A model generated the notes under the pieces. The model did no database searches, had not been told where the DNA came from, and saw only the letters and a program-made list of their open reading frames with translations. Below, piece by piece: positions 16,421 to 28,115 of a DNA stretch of 38,161 nt. Numbering within the stretch: position 1 is the first letter of the stretch; each line of letters opens with the position of its first letter. Source of the stretch: Candidatus Omnitrophota bacterium (lineage in GTDB: Bacteria > Omnitrophota > Gorgyraeia > 2-02-FULL-51-18); assembly GCA_022072175.1 (NCBI GenBank), contig JAJVIE010000003.1, forward strand, positions 729,840-768,000. Direction: 5' to 3'. A program made the position numbers and the translations under genes.

Positions 16421-18333
16421 TTGTAGCTCCTCTGTCCGGGCTTGACGTTCTCGAACACCAGCGGTTCCCGATGCAGAGCTGCGGGCGCCCCGACACCCTT
16501 GTATTCCCAGGCGGCGACATAGGAGAAGGCTTCGTCATTGCGCTTGGCTTCCCCGTCCTCGGTCTGATGCTCCTCCCGGAAGTGCCCCCCGCACGACTCA
16601 TCACGATGCAAGGCGTCCTGGCAGAGAAGTTCGGCGAACTCCAGATAGTCCGCGACACGCCCGGCTTTCTCGAGCGCCCTGTTGTAGCTCTCTCCGGTCC
16701 CGGGCACGGACACCTCTTTCCAGAAACGCTCCCTCAGCCTCGGGATCTCGGCCAGTGCCTCCTTGAGTCCCCGGGCGTTGCGGGCCATGCCGCACTTGTC
16801 CCAGAGCAGCTTGCCCAGTTGACGGTGGAATACATCCGAAGGCGTGCGCCCCTTGGCTTCGAGCAGCCTGCCCAGACGTTCCGACGACTCTCTTTCGACG
16901 TCCCGGAAGACCGGAGCCTCCGGCGCGGGGCTTGCTTTCTTCTTTTGGGCCAGGTAATCCCCGATCGTGTACGGCAAGATAAAGTACCCGTCGGCCAACC
17001 CCTGCATCAGCGCGCTGGCGCCCAGACGGTTGGCCCCGTGGTCCGAGAAGTTGGCCTCACCGATGACGAACAGACCCGGCACGTTGCTCATGAGGTTGTA
17101 ATCCACCCAGAGCCCGCCCATCGTGTAGTGCGCGGCCGGGTAGATGCGCATGGGCACCTGATACGGGTCCTCTCCGGTGATCCGCTCGTACATCTCAAAA
17201 AGATTGCCGTAGCGCTCCGCGATCGTCGCGCGCCCGAGGCGGCGGATGGCCTCCGAAAAATCCAGATACACCCCTCGACCGTGCTCGCCGACGCCGCGGC
17301 CGTCATCGCAGGCTTCTTTGGCGCTCCGGGAGGAGATGTCCCGGGGGGCGAGGTTGCCGTAGCTGGGGTACTTGCGTTCGAGATAATAGTCGCGCTCCGC
17401 GTCGGGGATATCCGCCGGCGCCCGGCGGTCTCCCTTGGCCTTGGGGACCCAGATGCGGCCATCGTTGCGGAGCGACTCCGACATCAATGTGAGCTTGGAT
17501 TGAAGATCGCCGTTGACCGGGATGCAGGTCGGATGGATCTGGGTATAGCAGGGGTTCGCCAGATAGGCGCCCCGGCGATAGGCGCGGTGGATCGCCGTGA
17601 CGTTGCAACCGACCGCGTTGGTCGACAGATAAAAGACGCTCGAATACCCTCCGCTCGCCAGCACCACCGCGTCGGCCGAAAGCGACGCGAGCTTGCCGGA
17701 GACCAGATCACGGGTCACGATACCGACGGCGCGCCCGTCCTCCACGACCAGGTCCTGCATCTCCGAGCGGACCAGCATCCTGACCCCTCCCGAAGAGATC
17801 TGCCGGCTCAGCGCCTGATAGGCTCCGAGCAACAACTGCTGTCCCGTCTGGCCCCGCGCGTAGAACGTTCTCGAGACCTGAGCTCCTCCGAACGAACGGT
17901 TGGCCAGATAGCCGCCGTATTCGCGCGCGAACGGCACGCCCTGCGCAACGCACTGGTCGATGATCGCTCCGCTGACCTGGGCCAGCCGATAGACGTTGGC
18001 CTCGCGCGCCCTGAAATCCCCGCCCTTCAGCGTGTCATAGAAGAGGCGATAGACGCTGTCACCGTCGTTCTGGTAGTTCTTCGAGGCGTTGATCCCGCCT
18101 TGGGCGGCGATGCTGTGGGCCCTGCGGGGGCTGTCCTGGAAACACAGGCAAGTGACCCTGTAACCGAGTTCGGCCAGCGTCGCCGAAGCCGACGCTCCGG
18201 CCAATCCGCTGCCGACCACGATGACGTGGTACTTGCGCTTGTTGGCGGGATTGACCAGCTTGAGGTCGAAACGGTGCTTGTCCCACTTCTTCTCGAGCGG
18301 TCCCGAGGGGATCTTCGCGTCGGGTAGCGGCAT
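16417..18333 (-). CDS. sdhA: Succinate dehydrogenase/fumarate reductase flavoprotein subunit
   Basis: Holds covalent FAD and the dicarboxylate site of complex II. The 638-residue protein has the Rossmann motif [19 protein letters not shown] near residue 40, the FAD-linking His in [15 protein letters not shown], and the active-site [11 protein letters not shown] and [20 protein letters not shown] segments. It shares one base with sdhC upstream and overlaps sdhB by 4 bases. Direction (succinate oxidation or fumarate reduction) cannot be told from sequence. The mqnD-like gene in the same run suggests menaquinone as partner. Confidence 0.97.
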   Translation of the reverse strand: MPLPDAKIPSGPLEKKWDKHRFDLKLVNPANKRKYHVIVVGSGLAGASASATLAELGYRVTCLCFQDSPRRAHSIAAQGGINASKNYQNDGDSVYRLFYDTLKGGDFRAREANVYRLAQVSGAIIDQCVAQGVPFAREYGGYLANRSFGGAQVSRTFYARGQTGQQLLLGAYQALSRQISSGGVRMLVRSEMQDLVVEDGRAVGIVTRDLVSGKLASLSADAVVLASGGYSSVFYLSTNAVGCNVTAIHRAYRRGAYLANPCYTQIHPTCIPVNGDLQSKLTLMSESLRNDGRIWVPKAKGDRRAPADIPDAERDYYLERKYPSYGNLAPRDISSRSAKEACDDGRGVGEHGRGVYLDFSEAIRRLGRATIAERYGNLFEMYERITGEDPYQVPMRIYPAAHYTMGGLWVDYNLMSNVPGLFVIGEANFSDHGANRLGASALMQGLADGYFILPYTIGDYLAQKKKASPAPEAPVFRDVERESSERLGRLLEAKGRTPSDVFHRQLGKLLWDKCGMARNARGLKEALAEIPRLRERFWKEVSVPGTGESYNRALEKAGRVADYLEFAELLCQDALHRDESCGGHFREEHQTEDGEAKRNDEAFSYVAAWEYKGVGAPAALHREPLVFENVKPGQRSYK

Positions 18334-19013
18334 CAGGCGCCTCCGGGGAGCTTGACGGCTCCGACAAGGACCGCCAGCGGTATGGAAGAGTTGCCCGCCA
18401 GGATCAGTAAGGCAAACCCTCTGGCCGCGCAGCGGATGGCCGGCTGATACCGTTCATGACGCAGGCCGAGCGTCTGAAAGAGGCTCGCGGCGCCGTGGGA
18501 AAGATGGAGGCACAGCGGAACCATCGCGGCCACGTACGCGACGGACACAGGCCACTCCCTGAAGCTCAGTACGACCATCGAATAGACATCGTGACGTCCG
18601 AGTGCGTCGGAGAGATGCGCGTGTTCCGGATGCGTGAGCTTGAACGTGAAGTGCGCCAGGTGATAGATCAGGAAACCCAGGACGATGAGGCCCGTCATCG
18701 GGAGCGTTCGGGACGCGAAGGTGGCCTTCACCGTCGCTTGATGGAGATACGGTGACGGTCGAGCAAGACGGTTCTCAACGGTCAGAAGAGCCGCTGTGAC
18801 GATATGGGCGACGAAGCAGACCAGGAGGCCGATCCGCATGAGCCACAGGAACGGCCCGAGGTGCTGGAGCTTCGCGGCGTAGGCGTTGAGCGCGTCCTGA
18901 CCCAGGAAGATCTGGAGGTTGCCCGCCATGTGCGCGAGCACGAACCCGCACAGGGCCAGACCCGTGACGGCCATGATGGACTTCTTGACGATCGAACTCA
19001 AGGACAAGCGCAC
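18333..19013 (-). CDS. sdhC: Succinate dehydrogenase cytochrome b558-type membrane subunit
   Basis: Membrane anchor that binds haem and quinone. The 226-residue protein has about five membrane segments. It shows the family opening [33 protein letters not shown] and conserved histidines that could ligate two haems ([27 protein letters not shown]). The listed start is a GTG only one base after AAGGGG. A TTG two codons later has better spacing from GGAAGG, so the true start may be near 19007. It is the first gene of sdhCAB. Confidence 0.93.
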   Translation of the reverse strand: MRLSLSSIVKKSIMAVTGLALCGFVLAHMAGNLQIFLGQDALNAYAAKLQHLGPFLWLMRIGLLVCFVAHIVTAALLTVENRLARPSPYLHQATVKATFASRTLPMTGLIVLGFLIYHLAHFTFKLTHPEHAHLSDALGRHDVYSMVVLSFREWPVSVAYVAAMVPLCLHLSHGAASLFQTLGLRHERYQPAIRCAARGFALLILAGNSSIPLAVLVGAVKLPGGA

Positions 19014-19043
19014 ACCCCTTCCGGCGACCCTGTATGGACTTTC

Positions 19044-19072
19044 ACTATACTGTATGGGGCCTTGCGCGTCAA
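19044..19072 (-). promoter_or_regulatory. Sigma-70-type promoter of sdhCAB
   Basis: Leftward, TTGACG (19072-19067) and TATAGT (19049-19044) are separated by exactly 17 bases. Each has one mismatch to consensus. Transcription would start near 19037, about 24 bases before the sdhC GTG. The -35 overlaps the last codons of rsmD. Confidence 0.75.
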
Positions 19073-19659
19073 TTTGGCGTTCCGGTGCCGGGCGCGGGAT
19101 CGGGCGAGGCGCGAAAATAGACCACCTTGGAGCCGCCGTACGAACGTGAACGTAACAGCGTCAGACCCCCGCCTTGCGCCTGGCTTTCGATGCGCTCATC
19201 GTCCGCGCATTCGATCACGGCGATACCTCCGGACCTCAGGAGCGGATAGCGTTTCAGGTGCTCCAGGATGCGTGCGGCATCCCCGCTGCGATAGGGCGGG
19301 TCTGCGAACACCAGGTCATAGACGCGTCCATCGCCGTGCAAGCGGCGAACCGCCTCGAAGGCATCTTCCCGGCTCACCTGACAGGACTTCGCTACGCCCA
19401 AACGCTCCGCGTTGTCCTGCACGCAGCGGGCGCGGTCACGGTCGGCTTCGACAAGATCGACCCGCAAGGCGCCGTTGGATAGCGCTTCGAACCCGATGGC
19501 GCCCGACCCTGCGAAGAGATCCAGGACCTCAGCGCCCGGCAGGGAGGCGACCAGCGTGTCCACCATGGACTTGCGCACTTTGTCCGCCGTCGGACGGACC
19601 CCCGGCATGGGCTTGAAGCGGATCTCCCTTCCTTTGAGCGCCCCCGTCAACACCCGCAT
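19069..19659 (-). CDS. rsmD: 16S rRNA (guanine-966 N2)-methyltransferase
   Basis: Methylates G966 of 16S rRNA, near the P site. The 196-residue protein opens with RVLTGALKGREIRF, has RPTADKVRKSM, the AdoMet motif LDLFAGSGAIGFEALSNGA, and the catalytic FADPPYRSG motif. The open frame runs far upstream, but that part is antisense-like shadow of recG. The ATG at 19659 overlaps the recG stop (TGATG) and gives the normal family length. Co-transcription with recG is likely. Confidence 0.94.
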   Translation of the reverse strand: MRVLTGALKGREIRFKPMPGVRPTADKVRKSMVDTLVASLPGAEVLDLFAGSGAIGFEALSNGALRVDLVEADRDRARCVQDNAERLGVAKSCQVSREDAFEAVRRLHGDGRVYDLVFADPPYRSGDAARILEHLKRYPLLRSGGIAVIECADDERIESQAQGGGLTLLRSRSYGGSKVVYFRASPDPAPGTGTPN

Positions 19660-21812
19660 CAGACCGAGCGCTCCTTTCCGGGCCCGTCCAGACCGTACCT
19701 CCGGACCAGCTGTCCCCTCAGACCCGCGTTCCAGGGATCGCGCAGCTCGGGATCCTTCGCGACGATCTCTTCCGCGTCGATCCGGGCGGACCTCATCAGC
19801 TCCGCATCCGCGACCAGATCTCCGATGCGCAGGTTCGGCAGACCGTGTTGGGCGGTCAGCGACGGATCCCCTCCTCCTCTCAACCCGAGGTCCTTCTCGG
19901 CGATGTCGAATCCGCTGGCGTTCGCTTCGAACACGCGCAGTCTCTCCCGACCCTCTCCGGCAAGGTCCATCGCGATCGCGATACAGCAGGACTCGTACGG
20001 ACCGCGTCCGACGCGGCCCCGGAGCTGGTGCAGCTGCGCCAACCCGAAGCGATCCGCGTTCTCGATGATCATGAGCGCGGCGTTCGGCACGTCGATGCCC
20101 ACCTCGACGACGGCCGTGGACACCAGAACGTCCGCCCGGTGTTCCTTGAAATCCTTCATCGCGGACCGTTTTTCGACGGGGCTCATGCGTCCGTGCAGGA
20201 GGCGGACACGCCGTCCGGGCAGCCTCTCGGTCAACTCGGCGGCCACGGCCCGCGCGTCGCGAAGTCCCGAAGCGGCGTTCTCCTGGCTGATGGCAGGACA
20301 AACGACATAGGCTTGACGCCCTTCTTCGAGGACTCGTCTCAACCACTCCTCGACGTGCCCGCGCTGACCCGAGTGGACGCAAAGCGTCCGCACGGCCGAC
20401 CGCCCCGAGGGCGGAGCGGCGATGATCGACAGGTCCATCTCTCCGTACAGGGTCATCGCCAGCGTGCGCGGGATCGGCGTCGCCGTCATCAACAGCAGAT
20501 GCGGGGGCCTCCGGCCGCCCTTGGCTTTCAGACGCGCCCGTTGATCGACGCCGAACTTGTGCTGCTCATCGATCACGACCAACCCCAGACGCTCGAACCG
20601 GAGATCCTCACTGAGCAGGGCGTGCGTTCCGACGAGGACCCTGACCCGGCCCGAGACCACATCGTCGAGCGTCCGCCTCCGCTCGGCGGGCGCCTGTCCT
20701 CCGCAGAGATAGCCGCAGGCGATGCCCAGCGGCTCCAGGAGCTGTGAGAGCGTATAGGCCTGTTGCTGGGCCAGGACTTCGGTCGGCGCCATCAGGACCC
20801 CCTGATTGCCGTTGAGGGCGGTGTACGCCAGCGCCGCGGCGGCGACGACGGTCTTACCGCTGCCGACGTCACCTTGCACCAATCTCTGCATCGGCGATCG
20901 GGAGGACATGTCCGCGAGGATCTCGTCCACACAGCGCTCCTGCTCGCCTGTGGGGCGGAACGGCAGCGCGTCGAAGAACGGCCGCAGCATCGGGCGCCCA
21001 CCGCGATGCTCAGGAACCCCGCGGACGGACCTTGCGCGTTGTCTGCGGCAGGCGATCAGGGCCTGCATCTGAAGGAACTCGTCATAGACCAGCCTGCGGT
21101 AAGCCGAGAGCCGCCGCGATTCATCCGCCGGGAAGTGGATGTCGCACAGGGCCTCCTGAAGTCGCGGGAACCCGTGCCGGGCCCGAAGGTTCTCGGGCAT
21201 CGGATCATCCATGTCGGGGATCCGGCGGGTCAACCGGTACAGGATCTGGCGCAGCGATTTCTGGTGCAGTTCTTCCGTGAGCGGGTACACCGGAACGATC
21301 CGGCCGCTATGCACCTGCTCGGTCGCTTCGTCCCCGATCAGCTCGTACTCGGGATGGACCATCTGGCAGGCTCGGCCGACACGCTCGGCGCGCCCGGTCA
21401 GCACGACGCGGCTCTGCGGCAGTAGCGTCGAGGCGAGATACGGCTGGTTGAACCACAGCCCGAACAGCGTCCCGCCGGCCCCGTCCGCGATCACCGCCCG
21501 CAACAACGTGCGACCACCCCGCGTACGGGTCACCCCCCGGCTCCGAACGGTTCCGGCCACACACTCGAGCCCCTGCCCGGTCAGGGCCGCGACCGGCTTG
21601 AGCAAGCGCCGGTCCTCATAGCGCGCCGGGAAGTGGTACAGCAGGTCCTCGAGGGTCCTGACCCCGAAAGCCTCCTCCAGGAGCCTCATCCGGGCCGGCC
21701 CCACCCCCTTGAGGTATCGGACCGGGCTGTCCATGCCCGGGATGGCCGCTTCCCCGGCGGCCGGAGCGGCCGCCGTTCTTTGCTTGCCTAGGCGTTTTTG
21801 GGTGTGATACAT
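19659..21812 (-). CDS. recG: ATP-dependent DNA helicase RecG
   Basis: Branched-DNA helicase that regresses stalled forks and processes Holliday junctions. It has a helix-hairpin-like YLKGVGPARMRLLEEAFGV start, the wedge (OB) domain, Walker A GDVGSGKT, the DEQH box VVIDEQHKFGVDQR, MTATPIPRTLA, and motif VI QLRGRVGRG. The C-terminal LRGGGDPSLTAQHGLP is close to the family form RGPGDFLGTRQSG. The ATG at 21812 is listed (717 residues); 21845 would run into the rpmB start region, and 21734 (691 residues) is also plausible. None has a clear ribosome-binding site. Confidence 0.95.
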   Translation of the reverse strand: MYHTQKRLGKQRTAAAPAAGEAAIPGMDSPVRYLKGVGPARMRLLEEAFGVRTLEDLLYHFPARYEDRRLLKPVAALTGQGLECVAGTVRSRGVTRTRGGRTLLRAVIADGAGGTLFGLWFNQPYLASTLLPQSRVVLTGRAERVGRACQMVHPEYELIGDEATEQVHSGRIVPVYPLTEELHQKSLRQILYRLTRRIPDMDDPMPENLRARHGFPRLQEALCDIHFPADESRRLSAYRRLVYDEFLQMQALIACRRQRARSVRGVPEHRGGRPMLRPFFDALPFRPTGEQERCVDEILADMSSRSPMQRLVQGDVGSGKTVVAAAALAYTALNGNQGVLMAPTEVLAQQQAYTLSQLLEPLGIACGYLCGGQAPAERRRTLDDVVSGRVRVLVGTHALLSEDLRFERLGLVVIDEQHKFGVDQRARLKAKGGRRPPHLLLMTATPIPRTLAMTLYGEMDLSIIAAPPSGRSAVRTLCVHSGQRGHVEEWLRRVLEEGRQAYVVCPAISQENAASGLRDARAVAAELTERLPGRRVRLLHGRMSPVEKRSAMKDFKEHRADVLVSTAVVEVGIDVPNAALMIIENADRFGLAQLHQLRGRVGRGPYESCCIAIAMDLAGEGRERLRVFEANASGFDIAEKDLGLRGGGDPSLTAQHGLPNLRIGDLVADAELMRSARIDAEEIVAKDPELRDPWNAGLRGQLVRRYGLDGPGKERSV

Positions 21813-21813
21813 T
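21784..21813 (+). promoter_or_regulatory. Probable promoter of rpmB
   Basis: TTGCCT (21784-21789) and TACATT (21808-21813) with an 18-base spacer precede rpmB by about 30 bases. Each matches four of six consensus positions. It lies inside the 5' end of recG on the other strand. Confidence 0.4.
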
Positions 21814-21843
21814 ATCAGGCCTGTTCTAGCACCGGAGGCAACC

Positions 21844-22119
21844 ATGGCTAAAGTTTGTTACTTTACTGGCAAAAGGCCGCGCGCGGGCAAGACCATCGCC
21901 CGTCGTGGTATCTCGAAGCGCTCGGGCGGTATCGGTCTCAAGACCACGGGTATCACTACCCGCCGCTTCAAGCCCAATCTCCAAAAGGTCCGGATCGTCG
22001 AGGACGGTGCCATCAAGACCGTCCGTGTCAGCGCCAAGTACCTGAAGACCGGTAAGGTCGTGAAGGCACCGAAGCGCACTTGGAAAAAACCCGAGCCGAA
22101 CGCGACCCAGACGGCATAG
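21844..22119 (+). CDS. rpmB: 50S ribosomal protein L28
   Basis: Large-subunit protein and one of the few rightward genes here. The 91-residue sequence has the KVCYFTGKRPRAGKTIARRG start, RRFKPNLQKVRI and the VRVSAKYLKTGKV block typical of L28. The C-terminal tail (APKRTWKKPEPNATQTA) is longer than in short forms. GGAGG lies 6 bases before the ATG. It is transcribed alone and ends at a bidirectional terminator. Confidence 0.97.
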   Translation: MAKVCYFTGKRPRAGKTIARRGISKRSGGIGLKTTGITTRRFKPNLQKVRIVEDGAIKTVRVSAKYLKTGKVVKAPKRTWKKPEPNATQTA

Positions 22120-22135
22120 CTTTTCCCGATTCGAC

Positions 22136-22174
22136 AAAAAAACCGGCCGCCCCCTAAGGGCGGCCGGTTCTTTT
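22136..22174. terminator. Bidirectional rho-independent terminator between rpmB and secDF
   Basis: AACCGGCCGCCC (22141-22152) pairs perfectly with its complement (22158-22169) around a 5-base loop. Rightward it is followed by CTTTTG. Leftward it is followed by a seven-T run from the A-run at 22136-22142. It can therefore end both rpmB and the long yebC-to-secDF transcript. Confidence 0.93.
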
Positions 22175-22186
22175 GTCCCTCCAACA

Positions 22187-24394
22187 CTACCGGACCGTCT
22201 TGCGTCCGGGCCAGTCCGCCAGCACCGGCGCCGCGATGTAGACCGTCGAGTACGTACCGCTGATCAGGCCGATCAACATCGTGAACGCGAAGTCGTTGAT
22301 CACTTCTCCGCCGAACACGAACATCGACACGACCACCATGAGCACGGTCAGGGTGGTCAGGATCGTCCGTGACAGGGTCTGGTTCAAGCTGATGTTGATC
22401 AGCTGTTCGTAGGTCTCCTTGACCCCAGCGCGCTTGCGCTCCCGGATACGGTCGAAGATCACGATCGTATCGTTGATCGAGTAACCGAGGATCGTCAGCA
22501 CCGCTGCCAGCACCGGTACCGACAGTTCCCGCCCGGTCAGCGCCACCGCGGCCAACGCCACGAATCCGTCATGGAACAGCGCCAGGATGGAACCGAGCGC
22601 GAACTTGAAATCGAAGCGGTAGGCCACGTACAGCCAGATGGCCCCCAGCGAGAAGACGAAAGCCCAGACCGATTTCTGCTTGATCTCGCGCCCGATGGCC
22701 GGACCGACGCTCTCCAGCCGTAGAACCTCGAATCGGTTCTCCTTAAAATCCTTCTTGAGCTGTGTCTGGATCGCATCTTCAGAGCTCAAAGCCGAGCGGA
22801 CGATGACCTGATGGGTGCCGGCCACCATTTGGATCGTGGCCGTACCGTGCCCGGCCGCCGCCAGGGACTTGCGGACGTCCTCGATGCGGACGTCCTTCTC
22901 GAAGCGGTATTCCTGCATACTTCCGCCCGAAAAATCCACGCCGTAGTACGAAGCCCCGCGCTGGGCGATCGCCACCGCTCCCGCCACGATCAGCGCGACC
23001 GAGAGCACGTAGCAGATGCGGCGAGGCTTGAGGAAATCGATCTTGGTCTGGCCCTTGATGATCTGGAGCATGGGTAGGCCCGTCAGACCCCCTTTGAGCA
23101 TGAACGTATCGAAGATCGCCCGCGTCACGAAGATACCCGTGAACATGGAGGCGACGATACCGATCGCCAGGGTCAACGCGAACCCTCGGATGGGGCCGGT
23201 GCCGATGTAGTACAGGATCCCGGCCGTGATCAACGAGGTGAGATTGGAATCCAGGATGGTCGTGAACGCCTTCTTGTAGCCTGCCGCCAAGGCTGCGGCC
23301 ACGGGCTTCTTGAGCGCCAGCTCCTCTCGGATACGCTCGAAGATCAGCACGTTGGTGTCGACGGCCATACCGATGGTGAGCACGATACCGGCGATACCTG
23401 GCATCGTCATGGTCGCCTTGAAATAGCTCATGAACGCCAGCACGATCAGGATGTTGAGCGCCAGGGCCACGTTGGCGACGACACCGGCGAACAGGTAGTA
23501 GATCGCCATGAACGCCACGACCGCGGCGAATCCGATCATGGCCGCCCTCACACCCTGCTCGACGGAGTCCTTACCGAGGCTCGCTCCGACGGAGCGTTCC
23601 TCCTCGATGACGATCGGGGCCGGCAGAGCGCCCGCCCTGAGCACGATCGCCAGGTCGTTGGCCTCCTGCATCGTGAAGCGCCCCGTGATCTGCGCTTGGC
23701 CCGAGGGGATGCGTTCGTTGATGACGGGCGCGGACTGCACCTTGCCGTCGAGCACGATGGCCAGTCTCCGGCCGACATTGTCGCCCGTAAGGTCCGAGAA
23801 GATCTTCCCCCCCTCGGGATTGAACTCCAGCGTGACGACCGGTTCGTTGAACTGGGATTCGAAACTGACCCCGGCGTTGGAGACGTACTTACCGGTCAGC
23901 GGCGTACGCGTTTCCAAGAGGAGCGGCGAGCCGTCCTCGGACTTGTACAGCTTGTAACCGGACGGGACCTTCCCGCCCTGAGAAGCGGCCTTGGTCTTGG
24001 CGGCGTCGTCCTCCACGAGCTTGAACTCCAGGAGGGCGGTCTTGCCGATCAGCTGGAGCGCGCGTTCGCGGTCCGAGATGCCCGGCAGCTGCACGAGGAT
24101 ACGGTCCTCGCCCTGCTGCTGGATCGACGGCTCAGCGACGCCGAACTGATCGATGCGGTTACGGACCACCTCGATGGCGCGGCTGGTCGCGTCGTGCCGG
24201 TCCTTGGCCTCGATCTTGTCCAGTTCGACCCGGAGCAACAGCTGCATTCCGCCCTGAAGGTCCAGACCCAGCTTGATCTTGCCGTCCTTGGGACCCGACC
24301 CGTCCGGATCGAACGGCGGTATCGCGTAGTACAGGCCGATCGCCAGGATGCAGGCGATCAGCGGCAGACGCCATCTCAAGCTGCGCTGGATCAT
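22187..24394 (-). CDS. secDF: Protein translocase subunit SecDF (fused)
   Basis: Uses the proton gradient to help pull proteins through SecYEG into the periplasm. The 735-residue protein fuses SecD and SecF, with about 12 membrane segments. The SecD half has an early transmembrane helix, the LGLDLQGGMQLLL motif and a large periplasmic P1 domain; GIVLTIGMAVDTNVLIFERIREEL is the conserved D4 region. The SecF half has GVDFSGGSMQEYRF and TILGYSINDTIVIFDRIRE. The ATG at 24394 follows the yajC stop by a few bases; the longer frame is arginine- and serine-rich shadow. This is the last gene of its operon. Confidence 0.96.
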   Translation of the reverse strand: MIQRSLRWRLPLIACILAIGLYYAIPPFDPDGSGPKDGKIKLGLDLQGGMQLLLRVELDKIEAKDRHDATSRAIEVVRNRIDQFGVAEPSIQQQGEDRILVQLPGISDRERALQLIGKTALLEFKLVEDDAAKTKAASQGGKVPSGYKLYKSEDGSPLLLETRTPLTGKYVSNAGVSFESQFNEPVVTLEFNPEGGKIFSDLTGDNVGRRLAIVLDGKVQSAPVINERIPSGQAQITGRFTMQEANDLAIVLRAGALPAPIVIEEERSVGASLGKDSVEQGVRAAMIGFAAVVAFMAIYYLFAGVVANVALALNILIVLAFMSYFKATMTMPGIAGIVLTIGMAVDTNVLIFERIREELALKKPVAAALAAGYKKAFTTILDSNLTSLITAGILYYIGTGPIRGFALTLAIGIVASMFTGIFVTRAIFDTFMLKGGLTGLPMLQIIKGQTKIDFLKPRRICYVLSVALIVAGAVAIAQRGASYYGVDFSGGSMQEYRFEKDVRIEDVRKSLAAAGHGTATIQMVAGTHQVIVRSALSSEDAIQTQLKKDFKENRFEVLRLESVGPAIGREIKQKSVWAFVFSLGAIWLYVAYRFDFKFALGSILALFHDGFVALAAVALTGRELSVPVLAAVLTILGYSINDTIVIFDRIRERKRAGVKETYEQLINISLNQTLSRTILTTLTVLMVVVSMFVFGGEVINDFAFTMLIGLISGTYSTVYIAAPVLADWPGRKTVR

Positions 24395-24401
24395 ATCGGC
24401 T

Positions 24402-24719
24402 CTAGGACCTCTGTTTGACGACCGTGAGGATGGAGGACTTCTCGATCTCGACCTTGACGTTATCGGCGATGCGCACCGATGCGGTCTTGTCGGCGACGGA
24501 CACGACCGTCGCATGGATCCCGCCGGCTGTGATGACCTGATCGTTCTTCTCGAGCTTGGAGAGCATCTTCTCGTGTTCCTTTTGTTTCTGCTGCTGCGGA
24601 CGGATCAGGAGAAAATAAAAGATAACGAACAGGATGATCAGCGGCAGGAACTGAACCAACGCGCCGGGCTGGGCTCCGGGGGCGCCCGCGACGGCGGCCA
24701 TGACGGGTATGAAGGACAT
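24402..24719 (-). CDS. yajC: Preprotein translocase subunit YajC
   Basis: Small accessory membrane protein that binds SecDF. The 105-residue product has one transmembrane helix at about residues 22-41 (FLPLIILFVIFYFLLIRP), then the typical RPQQQKQKEHEKML cytoplasmic start and the QVITAGGIHATVVSV beta region. The ATG at 24719 gives the normal family length, with AAGGA in the end of tgt as ribosome-binding site. It lies between tgt (2-base gap) and secDF. Confidence 0.97.
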   Translation of the reverse strand: MSFIPVMAAVAGAPGAQPGALVQFLPLIILFVIFYFLLIRPQQQKQKEHEKMLSKLEKNDQVITAGGIHATVVSVADKTASVRIADNVKVEIEKSSILTVVKQRS

Positions 24720-24721
24720 CG

Positions 24722-26930
<2,209 letters not shown>

Positions 26931-26934
<4 letters not shown>

Positions 26935-28115
26935 AGCCTGCTGACCGCCTCCAGCTCGACACTGCGGTAATCCGTGATCGTCGCCCCGGGATAGTACAGA
27001 TCCAGCATCTGTCGGTACTGGCGTCCGGTCAGCGATTGGCCGAGAGCACCCCACTGGCACAGGCCGACCCCGTGCCCCCAACCCCGACCCTCAAAAACCG
27101 CACGGTCGTCCTTGATCGCGATCTGGAAAGCCGTGCTTCGGACCTTGTCCCCGCCGATCCAAACACGGAGATCCTTCGCCGCCACCTCCGCCTCCCCCTC
27201 GGTGCCCGTGAAGCGGATGCGGCCGATCCGCCCCGAAGGCGTCCGCGTCAGCGGCTCGATGGACAGCAAGCGCCCGACCTTACGATCGTGCTGAGAGAGG
27301 CTCTCCTCGATCTGGGAGAGCGGGATCGTGCTTTTCCAGTTGAAGTGCGGTGAATAGCGGCAGTAGCCGCATTCGACCCCGCCCCCGATGGGTTTGAGGT
27401 CGATCGCCCAAAGCTCGCTGGCTCCCGCCGTACGACCCGCGCACGTGGCGTGGAAGTAGGCCGGGAACACTCGCCCCTGGAAGCTCAGTACCTGTCCGCT
27501 GGTCGCGTCAACGGCCGCGTTGGTGCGCCGGCGTTCGTTGGTGCTGCCGCCGTACACCTGCGAGCGGGTCCCGCTGTGCACATCGAACTCCCTGGAACGG
27601 CTGACACGGACCTGATAGAGAGCGTAGGTCCTGGCCGCCACCGCCTGGGCTTTGAGCGCTTCGGAGGGCCACCACGAACCGACCTCATGGTGGAGAACAC
27701 CGTACAGATACTTCTCGAGATCGAGCGTGTTGATGGCGTACAGTCCGCCGTTGGCCGCGCGGCGGATCTCCACCCATCCGCGAAAACGCCGTCCCTCCAG
27801 GTACAGGTCCCCGTCCTTCTCCGGCGTGATGCGAAGACCCTTAAAAGCCAGGTCCTGCTCGTTGAAGCGCAATCCGCTCCGCGTCGTCTGGATACGGCTC
27901 TTGGGCAGCCCCTTGCCCTGCCTGAGCACGCGACCGTCGGGAATGGAGGTGATGCGGTAGGAGCCCTTGACCGCGACCGTCAGCGGGGTCCAGCGGTCCT
28001 CGGTAATGAGCACGCGGACGCTCTCACGTCTCGGGCCGCTTTCGACGGCGCTCACCGGGACCAGATGCGTGACCAGGGCGATCGCCGCGGCGACCGCTGT
28101 GACGGCCCGCTTCAA
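26931..28115 (-). CDS. SpoIID/LytB-domain protein, exported
   Basis: The 394-residue protein has an N-terminal signal peptide (AVTAVAAAIALVTHLVPVSA). The SpoIID/LytB domain follows, with YLYGVLHHEVGSWWPSEALKAQAVAARTYAL and the C-terminal GRGWGHGVGLCQWGA. In Bacillus, SpoIID is a lytic transglycosylase acting on peptidoglycan, and the Glu of the HHEVG segment is the expected catalytic residue. No sporulation genes are present, so a role in wall remodelling or division is inferred. It overlaps ruvB by 4 bases. Confidence 0.92.

Noticed and set aside
16471-18327. Long rightward open frame of about 618 codons
   Set aside because: It is exactly antisense to sdhA, whose motifs are complete. GC-rich DNA often lacks stop codons on the opposite strand, and the translation shows no family features.
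19660-20382. N-terminal extension of the rsmD frame
   Set aside because: This part lies inside recG in another frame and is arginine-rich shadow. RsmD begins cleanly at the ATG at 19659.
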